From positions 394,800-458,799 of the forward strand of contig ML976984.1 in the NCBI GenBank assembly GCA_010015675.1: a stretch of 64,000 nt of DNA, written 5' to 3'. Every line of letters begins with the position of its first letter. The first letter of the stretch is position 1. Below the pieces are notes generated by a model. That model made no database searches and was not told the origin of the DNA. It saw nothing but the letters and a program-made list of their open reading frames with translations. This DNA comes from Byssothecium circinans. Lineage: Eukaryota; Ascomycota; Dothideomycetes; Pleosporales; Massarinaceae. Positions 30,235 to 40,560 of the stretch are shown here, one piece after another. A program made the translations under genes and the position numbers.

Positions 30235-33200
30235 ATGGTGGTGATGGTACGGTTTAGACGGAAGTTAATTGCATCTGCATTTAGAGTAGACTTCATGGTG
30301 GGTGGTCGGCTGCATGGCTGCTGTTCTTTTTGTTTATTGTTTGTTTTGCGTTTTGCTTACATCACTCGAGGCTGAAGAGTGTGCATGGCGGTTATAGATT
30401 TCAGTCTTTGGATTTCAAGATTGCGTGCCTTTTAGAATAATGTATGCATCTCTCGAGTATACTATCTAGCAGTCTCGACTGTCTGCAAGCACCATCTTCT
30501 CCCTCTCCACAGTACTGGTCATATCACTCTACCTCTTCCTTCCTCGTCGCCCACCAGTCCTATTCCCCTGCGCTAACGCCCTAGAATGAGCACTGTTCCA
30601 CAAGTCCTGTCTTCACAACATTGAAAAAAAGCGCGATAAGACTTTCAACACGTGATCGTATCTCTTAGCCGAGCAGCTGGTGTACACCGCCTGGCACAGC
30701 GATGCTATTTATCGTTACGTTCAATAGCGATATTGCTCAAAATCATCACCGTGATGAAGAAGCTTCAGTGAGCACCTCAGTCGGGCATAGACATGACCAC
30801 AACTTTGGTTTCACTACTCCGTCCATAGCAGTCTTTTCCTATAACTTTTGCTTCACACACGTACGTCGGAATCCCATCGGAGGCTTTCAGACCGCCTTTA
30901 AATTCTGCGGGAAGCTTTAGATTCCCAAAGTGAGCTCCACCATATCTTCACATCTACGTCCATTTCGATATTCTTGGAGGTTTTCTGCTTCACAGAAGGA
31001 CAGACAAACAGACATCGTTGTCTGAATCGAAGCGTTTTTATGCGTGAAGAAATTGTCATCTACGACCATTGGAGTCGATTTGGCCGTCCCATAACTTCTT
31101 CGTTGGATTATATTTATCGTTCAGCAAGAAAATTATCGAGCTCAATTCCTGGCATTTTTGTTAATTCCATTTTAAAGTGGTCGTCCCAGAGGTTAGGATA
31201 ACATTGTCTGTTGTATGATTTTAATATATTCCGGGTCCAGCGCATGTCATCGAGTCCAACTTAACGTTAATGGGGCGAAAGTTCCACATGTTAGGGTAGT
31301 GTATCCAATTTCAGAGGACGAATCATAGGTCCTGCGTGATTTTCCTTCTTCTCGCGCAAACGTGGCGAGAACTAGTGTCAGTTTGTGTCATGTTATTGCA
31401 CTTCCGAAATTTTCTTTATCTCGCAAGAGCAGCGACATGGTTTTCATAGAACCCTTTTTTAATTTGGGTCCTTGGATCCCAAAGTCTTATACTATATAGC
31501 AGTATTAGTTTTTGAGTTACAGAAGAGACATCGTTCGATGCGGTCCTTATTCTTGGATGGGACCAATCAGTTTGGAATGAGTGGTATATAGGTCAGTCTT
31601 CGCAAAGGACACCACATTGACAGATCTGTGTCCCATTTTGGTGTCTCGGATTCGCCGTCTCATACTAACAGCCAACGGGGCCTTTAGGTGCTTTTGAGAC
31701 GGACATGGGTGGATTCCTTCTCCTTTCTCTCTCTAGAATAATTTTGATGCCGAGTTGTTCGAGAAACATAAAAATAAAAGCAGCCATATTTTATTATTAT
31801 TCCGCTTCCGGAGAGGAGGATTGTGAGTATTATGAAGTAGGAGGGTAGGAGAAGATGGTGAGCGAATTACTCTTTCTCTGGAAACAGCCATTTGAGTGCC
31901 TTCTTAGCATTCTGTTACACTATACGGAAAGTAGTCGTAGTCGTAGTCGTACTCGTTTGGCTCGAGAGAACGGTTCAGACATTGCGGGTATCTATTTGTC
32001 TCTTTTATATGTCCATTGGTTTTCGGAATCCTTCCCTCTCCTCCATATAATTCCAGCAGACTTAATTTAGTGTACGTTGCCCTTTTCCTGCTCATTCCAA
32101 CAACATAAAGTACCCTATTCACAATCTTGTCTTAGGCTCGACTCCACACAGAGAATTCGTGGAAGAAATTCAGTTTTCGAGAGAAACATTAAGTACTTTG
32201 GATGTTTCTTTCATAAATTGTAGAGAAAAGACTATTCGAGAGCACATATTACTCTCCCCTAGTGTATCTTTAATCCTCCAAGTATGGGTTGAAAGACGCG
32301 GATGTGGAAGCGAAGGACCGCGGACATGACACTGTCCGTTGTGTGTTTCGGTCAGGTGTGCCAGACCCTGGTTTATTCTATTGGCTCTTTTGGGGAAGAA
32401 CTTATGTAGCTGATGATGTAAAGGAGGGATGATGACAGCAAAAAGCCGAGTCCATGCATCTTCTTAAAGTGTGTTTTAATGGAATCCACGGAGATAAAAT
32501 AAGCATTATCTTGACTAAGATCCTATTTTAGATTTATTAAATCCATGGCGACATCCGCTGTAATAGCTTCATATTTCGATGCTGGCACCAGAAAATACGC
32601 CAGTAGGTCATCTTCCCTTTCAATCATCGAAGACATATAGGTCGAAGAGTCTCGAGCGACTTGGGTATATCTCAGTTGTTTTCCTGAGTTTTGTAAGGGT
32701 CCAGGGAAACAGTCATACTCATTGATGACGTGGGCTTCTCATAAAGAGATTCAGAAAGACGGTTAAGTACTCCACATAGTGTTGCACATCATTTTTCCAA
32801 CTTAGTCTGCCGCAGGTATCATCCAAGCTTTGTACAACTCCAAGTAGATGAGCACAAGACCAAAGTTCGCATACCTTTGCGACCCGACGGTGACTTCCAG
32901 AAGATCAACCATGGCGGAAAATGGTGTTGTTTTTCATAGCTGTTAAAATCACTGGAGAGAGAAAGAAGGCAAATATTCATGACCAGCTGCTCAATTCCAG
33001 TTTGGTGAGTCGCCACTGGGATTGCTTTGACCCGCGCCAGACGAAGAGAGGGAACGAGTTACAGCCCTGTCGAAGCCCAGTCTTTGGTCTTCCATACAGC
33101 CGAAACGCTCCAGATTCAATTCCCATGCTATACAAATCCTCCGGAAGAGAAAAAACGACGCAAGCATTAAGCTTGGGTCATCTCTTTTTTCAAGTGGCAC

Positions 33201-33491
33201 GCGAGAACAAACATTATTAGGATGGTTTATCGTTTTGAAGACGCATTTCTGGTGTGGAGGTGGACTTGGAATTCCATGCCACAGACTGAGGAACTAAGCG
33301 GTTTCTGCCCTCACATACTGAAGCGGAAATCCTGTTTTTAATAAAGTCCAATTAAGGGGTATCTGGCAAAAACTCTCAGGCACAGGGCCATGACCCTCAT
33401 CCCAGACTTATTTTTCTCTCTAGAGATCCCAGGAAAAAGACGACATAAGAGGGCCAGCGATCGGTTTAAAGTCAACAACCATAATGGGCCT

Positions 33492-33842
33492 TTAGCATAA
33501 TAGTCCTTTCCAAGAATATAAAACGCGGACGGCAGCATTTATAATCTCGGGATATCTTCCTTTATAAGCAGAGAAAGCAGCATGTAAGCTCCCAGGCAGT
33601 CTTTTTGGCATCGCGGCTTTCTGAATTACCTGACTTCCCGACATGTCATTATCGTCAGTAGTATTTTCGATAGCTAAAAAGGCAGAGGCAATCAACCATT
33701 CAAGAGTGTTCTCGTGAATTTGGAACTCCAGAAACTTCAAACGCACATATGTACCGTGCGAAGTGTTTTGATATCCAACCGCGCCCACAAACATATGAGA
33801 GAAAAACAGAACTTTTAATAAAGACCCAAGAAAATTTGCCAT
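33492..33842 (-). CDS. Doubtful small ORF with signal-peptide-like start
   Basis: A 116-residue ORF beginning MANFLGSLLKVLFFSHMFVG, which looks like a signal peptide, inside the AT-richer tract. Only one cysteine, at the C-terminus, and no known motif. An overlapping ORF in another frame (33700-33921) is equally long-lived, so chance is a strong alternative. Confidence 0.15.
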   Translation of the reverse strand: MANFLGSLLKVLFFSHMFVGAVGYQNTSHGTYVRLKFLEFQIHENTLEWLIASAFLAIENTTDDNDMSGSQVIQKAAMPKRLPGSLHAAFSAYKGRYPEIINAAVRVLYSWKGLLC

Positions 33843-34778
33843 AAAGCCCTTTAGGCCTCAGCACTCCATGGTGCGTGGATATCGGGGTTTTAGATCTCAG
33901 CTCCCAAGAGGCGCTCAACAAAAATAGCTCTTAGGCCAGGCTGCTTTGACCTCTCTCCGTGCCGGAAAACATGGGGCTTATCTTTTCGCGATTTGATAAT
34001 TTGAAGTCGACATATTATGAGCGAAAACTTCGTCCACATCGCAGGGATTCTTTATCAATTTTTTCCTCTCTGTCCCCATCGCAAGCGTGCACTCAATCTT
34101 TAGTCCAACGCGACGCGAACAAAATCCGCTTCCATGATTGGTGAATATAACGGTTTTTGGCCACATACCACAGCTCGTTCTAGTATTTTCAATTCATAGA
34201 CACTGACTCCGGAAGCGCTGCCACATCTTAACGTCGAGCATGAGGCCAGCTCCAGGTAGATTCAGGAGTGAAAATCAACGGCTAAAAGTCTCCAGGCGGA
34301 CAGGACAACATAGCCTCTAACTCTTTCCATTTTCGCAAGACAAGAGCCGCTATGACGGATTGAGAAGACTGCCATAGCACAATATCCAACAGTGACGCTC
34401 AGAACGTTCACATGCTATCTGCTTGTAGTGATCTTTGATTTCCGCCGTCATGATAATTCGTAGATGGAAACAAGATCTGCTCAAATCCAGGCCAGACATG
34501 ATGATTCTGTCCGTCCGCTTTTTAGCCAACACATGCCTAGCATGACAATTGTTAAAGGATAAAAATGAAAATGTGGATATCGGTCCGCACCTCTGCTCAT
34601 GAAACTATTAAGCATTTGATTTTTGGGAAGGACTCTGCCTTCACATAGAGAAGGACACATGCCGATAAACTCGGGGAGCTTCCAGTCACTGCACTAGACG
34701 GTGTGTGAGTGTGCAGGATGAACGGAGCAAAGAAGGGGTTTATATAGTCGCAGGATCTATGGTCCTAATGTATTTGAG

Positions 34779-34955
34779 ATGGCAGCAGCTTCAGCTAGCC
34801 TGCTATTGATGATGGCCATCATTAGCTATTTTACTTCATCTTCGTTCAAAGAATCCCCGCTCTCCTTCACGCACATCACATCGCAAGGACATCAGGCCGG
34901 CAATGGGTACATCGATCAGAAAAGCCGGGAAAAGCTCAAAACACTGAATTCCTAA
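34779..34955 (+). CDS. Possible 58-residue secreted peptide
   Basis: A short ORF of 58 residues begins MAAASASLLLMMAIISYF, a plausible signal peptide, and continues as a polar, cysteine-free peptide ending KLKTLNS. A TATATAG box lies at 34741-34747, about 38 bp before the ATG. Short length and lack of conservation data make it speculative; it could be chance. Confidence 0.2.
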   Translation: MAAASASLLLMMAIISYFTSSSFKESPLSFTHITSQGHQAGNGYIDQKSREKLKTLNS

Positions 34956-35338
34956 TATTACAAGTCCAGACGAAAAGCTTCATCGATCCAGTCCACGGAC
35001 CCCAAAAACCACACTTGTGGATCTACAGCCAGCCTACTTGAACGGCCATCTCTTAATCCGCCTAGGTTGCAGCCAGATCGCCTCCGAAGAGAAGAAAGAT
35101 AGGAAAGAAGGAAAAAAAGCAACGCAAACACGCTATGCAGGCTCCACTCGATCCTCTCCTGTACATCTATTCGTCCGATCCCATCGTTACACCAAAGGAA
35201 AACTCGGGGAAACACAAACGCCATTTTATGTGCAAGCAAAAGTCCAACCCTATTACAATCTGACGAAATGGAAAACCGAAAAGGGAGCAAGGTAGACGTT
35301 ATAGCGAGGAAGTGGAGCAAAGAGGTTGGAATGCCGCC

Positions 35339-37208
35339 CTACTTGTTGCTAGCAAGGATCGAGTATTGCCCACCTGCACCTGCCCAGACAAGCTTGGTAT
35401 CCCTCACCGCGGTGTTATCGATGAGAGTCGGGACATCGATATCGTCGTCTGTGCCTTGTCCGGTCTGATAGTTGGCAGAGAAGCCCCACGAGTACGCTTT
35501 GCCGTCCTTGTTAATCACGATCGTGTGCTCGGGGCCGCAGGTACCGGTGACGATGTTGCTGAGGCCTGGGATGGGTGTGGGCTCCATGAGGATCTTGGCT
35601 CTGCCGTTGATCTTCAGGACCTTCTCCTCATCGTCGACAGCGTTAAGCTGATCAAGAGGGATACCTGTTTGTGAGCCGTCGCAACGGCCCCATACGAGGA
35701 CCTCGCCGCTCTTGGTGAGAGCAATATTGTGATGAGATCCGCCGTCGACGGATGTGATTCCCTTGCCTTCGAGACTGTGAACAATCTGCGGCGTGAGAAC
35801 ACTGGCCCTGTCCTCCCCAGCATTGTGAGCCTGACCAGTTTCACAGTAGTTGTTTGCACCCCAGGACCAAACGTGGCCATCGTCGGCAATCGCGAGACCG
35901 TGATAGTCGCCGCAAGCAATCTGGGCGATCCTCTGGCTGGGTCGCTTGACGGAGGAATCGTGGAAGCCCACACGGTTGGGCTGAAGAGACTCGATTAGTG
36001 TACGCTCGGTCACACGGCGTCCAAGCTGGTTCTGTTGCCCGTTGCCCCACGCGTAGACATGCTTATCCTTGTCGAGTGCAAGGACGTGGTTCGTGCCGCA
36101 AGCGAGGTGGGTGACTTTGGTAATGCCATCAATGTAGATCGGGGTCCGCGCGGTATGGCAGTCTCGCCCGAAACCCAAGATACCTTCGTTTTTCTAGAAT
36201 TGTCAGTAGGAGCCCATGGATAGAGAAGTGCAATACTTACGCGGAAGGTTCCCCAGCCGTACACAGCACCTTCAGTAGTAAGGGCGAATGAGCAGCTATC
36301 TCCAGCAACAACGTCCACGAATGTTGTATCCTCCGGGAAGTGCTCGTTGGAGATGGCGGTGGGGGCAGCTTCAAGCTCATTCAAGCCACCGCTCTCGTCT
36401 TCCGAATCAGAGTCATCCGCGTCTATGTCGCGCATCGGCGCATCTACGGCAGAAGTATCACGTCCCAAAGCGCCGTTGTCGTTGACACCCCAGGTCAGGA
36501 TCTTGTTGTCCTGGGTCAGCGCAACCACGTGCATTCCGCCTGTCGCGACCTTGACCACATTCATGCTCGAGAGCGCCTCATTGAATCGCGGACGCTTCAC
36601 ATCCTTGGCCTTCTTTGACGCGCCCAGACCGAGCTCACCGGAGCTGCCTTCACCAAAGACGAAGATTTTGAGCGGCTGCGTATATCGGATCGCGTTGATC
36701 TCGGTTTTCTTGCCGCGAACACGTCGGGGACCTTTGGGTAGCTGGGCCTTTGGCACTACAGGCGCTTTCACGGGCTTCGCCTTGGTCTCCCTGGTCTTCG
36801 CCTTCTTCGCTGCGGGTTTGGCCTCAAGCTCAGACTCTGATTCTTCGGTTTCCTCTTCTATCTTGCGCTTGGGCGCGTTCTTGGGCGCAGCTTTAGGTTG
36901 TGCGGCGGGCATGTCTGCTTTCTTTGCGCGTGCTTTGGGAGCAGCTTTGGAAGTTTTAGCGGGCGGAGCTCGAGGTCGCGACGCGCCGGACTTACGTTTC
37001 GTATCGTTCGCAGGTTTAGCGGTGGCAGTCCCGTTTACAGTCGGGGGCGCTGTATCCTTCACGCGCGTTCGTGCTATTGTCACCGTCAGCAAAGTAATTG
37101 ATAAAGTGATAGAGCTAATGACGTACCAGTTCCATTCACTGTAGGCTTTTCAGGCTCAGCCTTCTTCGGCTGAGCGCTGGCAGCACGAGAACTCGTGCGG
37201 AGAGCCAT
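35339..37208 (-). CDS. RCC1-family Ran guanine nucleotide exchange factor
   Basis: Three exons: 37208-37127, 37073-36241 and 36193-35339 (introns 53 and 46-47 nt), giving 589 residues. The first 150 residues are basic, Ala/Lys/Pro-rich, with KKAKTRETKAKPVK-type sequence suited to nuclear import and chromatin binding. Seven-bladed RCC1 repeats follow; visible blades include IFVFGEGSSGELGLG, ILTWGVNDNGALGRD, VYGWGTFR-KNEGILGFG (joined by splicing), VYAWGNGQQNQLGRR, VWSWGANNYCETGQ, VLVWGRCDGSQTG and AYSWGFSANYQTGQG. It loads GTP on Ran at chromatin, driving nucleocytoplasmic transport (Pim1/Prp20 in yeasts). An acidic loop (DIDADDSDSEDESGG) sits between the early blades, as in fungal homologues. 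It is divergent from the phosphoesterase gene over 480 bp. Confidence 0.93.
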
Positions 37209-37688
37209 TAAGAGTGCCAGGACGTAAAGGTGTCACGTTAAGCACTTTCAAAGTTGAGTGCGAGGTGGTTGGGAGGGTGTTGTGGTGGAAGAATTGGAAA
37301 ATATGCAACGCGATGGAGCTAGGCGGGTTATGTAGGGAAGCGACAGGGATGCGTCGGGTCCACTCCAGCCTCCGTTAGTCAGCATCATTCACCGAGGCTA
37401 GGTAGAGTCGCTAGGCTAACGTCACTCTCACTCGTCTGTCACAAGATCAGACACCACCGCGTGATATATCGGACGTTCTCCTTTTTGACTTGATCCTTTA
37501 TCCCTCTCACAGGTGCTTTCTGTTATCCACTGCATTATTCTCGAGGCCTCTTGCTGAGTACTTTCTGCCTTTTGCATCGCCTCATCGCGTGCATGGTACC
37601 TGCAGCCGCCTAGCTAGTGCGGCCGCCTCAGTGTTACCTAAATAAATAGGGGTCGAAGTTAGGTTACCACACTCTCACATCACGAAGA
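37209..37688. other. Divergent promoter RCC1 / metallophosphoesterase
   Basis: The 480-bp interval separates two start codons. It contains pyrimidine-rich segments and a GCGGCCGC-like cluster near 37620. No operator is identified. Confidence 0.45.
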
Positions 37689-39614
37689 ATGACCCGGAGG
37701 AGACTATTGCCATTCTTTCTATTCGGTAGCGTCTTAAGCGCCCAGCCGTCATCACCGCCTCCACTTGCAGCACCATTACGTGAGCTACCTTGGGGCCAAC
37801 TGAACTTCCTGCACACCACCGACATTCACGGCTGGTGGGGCGGACATCTTCAGGAACCATCTTTTTCCGCTGATTGGGGCGACTACATTTCCTTTGCCAA
37901 ACACCTTCGCGACCGCGCAGATGCAGATGGTTCAGATCTGCTTCTTATCGACACTGGAGACAGGATAGAAGGCAACGCCATCTACGACTCATCAAAACCG
38001 CGAGGGAAATTTACATATGAAATCGCAAAAGAGCAATCAATCGATCTGATATGTTCGGGGAACCATGAGCTATACAAGGCTGCCTCTGCGGATGGCGAGT
38101 TCTACCACACAGTTCCCGACTTTGCTGGCAACTACCTCGCATCCAATCTCGATATCATCAATCCCAATACTGGGAAACGAGAACCCTTAGCCCCACGGTT
38201 CAAGAAGTTTGCGACCAAGAATCAAGGGATCCGCATTTTGGCTTTTGGCTTCATCTTTGACTTTACCGGCAACGATAACAACACGTTCATCACACGTGTC
38301 GCAGACACCGTAAAAGAATCCTGGTTCAGAGATGCAATTAGTGATGAAGATCTGGACCTTATTCTCGTCTACGGCCACGTAGATATCCGGAGCCCAGAAT
38401 ATGCACTCCTATATCAAAGAATCCGCACCGCCCACCCAACCACCCCCATCCAATTCTTCGGAGGACACTCCCACATCCGCGACTATCACATCTTCGACAC
38501 CAGCTCCGTCGCGCTCGAAAGCGGTCGCTACATGGAAACCCTCGGCTTCATGTCGATTTCCGGACTCCGCACGTCCTCTTCCCCCCAAGACCCCAAACTC
38601 ACCTTCCAACGGCGCTACATAGACAACAACCTCTACTCCCTGCACCACCACAGCTCCAAAAACAACACCACATTCCCCACCCCGCACGGCGTCAATGTAA
38701 CCTCGGCCATCGGCTCCGCGCGCCAATCCCTCTCCCTAAACCACCGCTACGGCTGCGCACCGCGCGATCTCTGGGTCTCCCGGCGCCCGTACCCACACCC
38801 CGAAAGCATCTTCACCTGGCTCGCTACCGAACTCCTCCCGCAGTCCATTTCCCCCTCCTCGCCCAAGAAAAAAGCAATCGTGCTCCTCAACACGGGAGGC
38901 ATCCGTTTCGACATCTTCAAAGGCCCGTTCACCAAGGACACCAAGTTCCTAGTCTCGCCGTTCACGAGCGGCGTGCGGTATATAAAAAACGTGCCCTGGA
39001 AAGCCGCGAGCCGTCTCCTCGGACTCCTCAACAACGAAGGCCCGATCGTAGAAGCCATGAGCGAGGGGAACACGTATTTGAAGCCGCCGGAACACGTAGC
39101 CGCGCAGTACAGATCACATTTATACTCTTCCTTCCCTTCAGAGAATGATGTCTACGCCCACGCTCCCCAAGCACAGAAACCCTTATTCCCGTCCCCACCC
39201 CCACCAGCATCATCTCCCAATCAGGGCGGAGATGACAACAAGGTCCTCTTCCCTGGCTACACGACCTACGACGACGCAGGCACCGACGGCGACGACACTA
39301 TCCACACCACCATCCCCTTCTACGCAGTCCCGAACTGTATCCAAGCCACCATCAATTTCAAAGCCAACGCCTCGTCTGCTGCAAATGATGATTCCACCGT
39401 CGACGTTAACGTTGAGGCCAACAGTGAGATGGAAACGGTGGATGTCATGTACAACGAGTTCATCGAGAAATGGATCTTATTGGCGTTGGAGTTCTTGGGG
39501 GAGAAGTACAGTGTGGAGGATACGCGGGTGTATAAGGGAGGAAGGAGTTTTACGGATATCATGACGGATTGGGTGGAGGAGCATTGGCATGTTGATGGGG
39601 AGTGTCCGACTTAG
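37689..39614 (+). CDS. Secretory-pathway metallophosphoesterase, 5'-nucleotidase-like (YHR202W type)
   Basis: A single exon of 641 residues with a signal peptide (MTRRRLLPFFLFGSVLSAQP). The calcineurin-like domain has the expected metal motifs in order: TTDIHG (about 43), LIDTGDRIEGNA (about 95), CSGNHE (about 125), VYGHVD (about 222) and FGGHSHIRD (about 248). A C-terminal 5'-nucleotidase-like domain carries LLNTGGIRFDIFKG (about 400) followed by a Pro/Ser-rich insertion (about 490-520). This layout matches the fungal YHR202W family, reported as vacuolar; the substrate is unknown, so the nucleotidase label is by fold only. The stop codon lies 946 bp from the convergent RING/LON gene. Confidence 0.85.
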   Translation: MTRRRLLPFFLFGSVLSAQPSSPPPLAAPLRELPWGQLNFLHTTDIHGWWGGHLQEPSFSADWGDYISFAKHLRDRADADGSDLLLIDTGDRIEGNAIYDSSKPRGKFTYEIAKEQSIDLICSGNHELYKAASADGEFYHTVPDFAGNYLASNLDIINPNTGKREPLAPRFKKFATKNQGIRILAFGFIFDFTGNDNNTFITRVADTVKESWFRDAISDEDLDLILVYGHVDIRSPEYALLYQRIRTAHPTTPIQFFGGHSHIRDYHIFDTSSVALESGRYMETLGFMSISGLRTSSSPQDPKLTFQRRYIDNNLYSLHHHSSKNNTTFPTPHGVNVTSAIGSARQSLSLNHRYGCAPRDLWVSRRPYPHPESIFTWLATELLPQSISPSSPKKKAIVLLNTGGIRFDIFKGPFTKDTKFLVSPFTSGVRYIKNVPWKAASRLLGLLNNEGPIVEAMSEGNTYLKPPEHVAAQYRSHLYSSFPSENDVYAHAPQAQKPLFPSPPPPASSPNQGGDDNKVLFPGYTTYDDAGTDGDDTIHTTIPFYAVPNCIQATINFKANASSAANDDSTVDVNVEANSEMETVDVMYNEFIEKWILLALEFLGEKYSVEDTRVYKGGRSFTDIMTDWVEEHWHVDGECPT

Positions 39615-40560
39615 AGACGAGAGGTGTGTGAAGCGGTTTGCGTCGTAAGCTGGAATCACGGCTTTACCCGCACGTCTGCATGTGGAAGACGACGGTGAAG
39701 ATGGCGCCACAGCAGAGAAAAGTATTCCAAAGCGGGAATCTAGATGAAGTGATTTCATTCAGTTCCATCCATCCCTCCACCAGTCCAGGTCCCCCATCCT
39801 CGTCTATATTAATCGATCAATCAATCATATCGTCCCAACTCCCCCATACATGCATATATACGTACATACATATCACCCCAACTCCATCCATGCAACCCAT
39901 GCTCCCTATCTCACTCTTACTGATCTTAGAGAGATAGCAATCCAGTCTAGCAACTGGAGTTCAAACAAAGGAAAAATGGATGGACACGCCTAACAGCGCC
40001 TGTCCTCCTGAAAGGCAGGTAATCGTAAATGGGACAAAGGGCCATGTAAATGTAAAAAATAGAGTACAAAACAAAGATCAAAACAAATAAAGATGAAGGA
40101 AAACCGGTGCGGAAAAAGCTTTTCAACTATGGTGGTAAAAGTGACATTTCTTGGGGTGGTAATTGAGAAAACTCCTCTCAATGCTGGGTCGACGGTAGTG
40201 TCAATTCGCGGTGGTAAGACATTCTTAATCCAAGGTGCAAATAGATATGATAGGATTTGTCTCTAGTTGACAGGCGATGCGGTGTCGAGTCGTCGGTCCG
40301 TAAAGAAAAGGATGAGGGCGATGACGATGGGGGTAACATAGAGTCACAGGATACTGCAGGAGCTGCCAGAGGGCCTACGATGTCGTCAGAATAGTTCGAT
40401 AGAGAGTAAATGCCTCTGAGATTGCACCTTTCCATGTCACGTGGCCATGTCGATCCTGCACATGTAGTCTTTCAAGTGGGCGAAATCCGCTTTTTCTGTC
40501 CGTAGTGGCATTCTTGATCCTTTCCGCGTCCCTTGCCCGGGGGTATAAAAGAGAAGGGAC
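39615..40560. other. Convergent 3' region
   Basis: These 946 bp hold the 3' ends of the phosphoesterase and RING/LON genes. A run of ATACATGCATATATACGTAC-like sequence lies near 39846-39870. ORFs (for example 40178-40435 minus) have no recognised content, but see the finding on a donor site at the RING/LON stop codon. Confidence 0.45.

Larger units (their letters stand above)
30235..35338. other. Gene-poor, AT-richer tract
   Basis: About 5 kb without a convincing gene between the kinase and RCC1. Sampled 60-base lines are near 38-43 percent GC, against about 50 percent in flanking genes. Many short ORFs on both strands lack recognisable domains. There is no clear terminal repeat, no reverse transcriptase or transposase motif, and no tRNA that I could see. 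Three tandem GTAGTC units lie at 31931-31948. Two weak small-protein candidates are listed separately. The first few hundred bases are probably kinase 3' sequence and the last 350 the RCC1 3' untranslated region. Confidence 0.55.

Noticed and set aside
31801..34218. CTCCGGAAGCG and its inverse as possible terminal inverted repeats
   Set aside because: Only 11 bases match (31801 region against about 34208) and flanks do not extend the pairing, so chance is enough.
36347..37144. 265-codon plus-strand ORF
   Set aside because: Antisense of the Ala/Lys-rich RCC1 N-terminal region; biased codons of the real gene keep this frame open.
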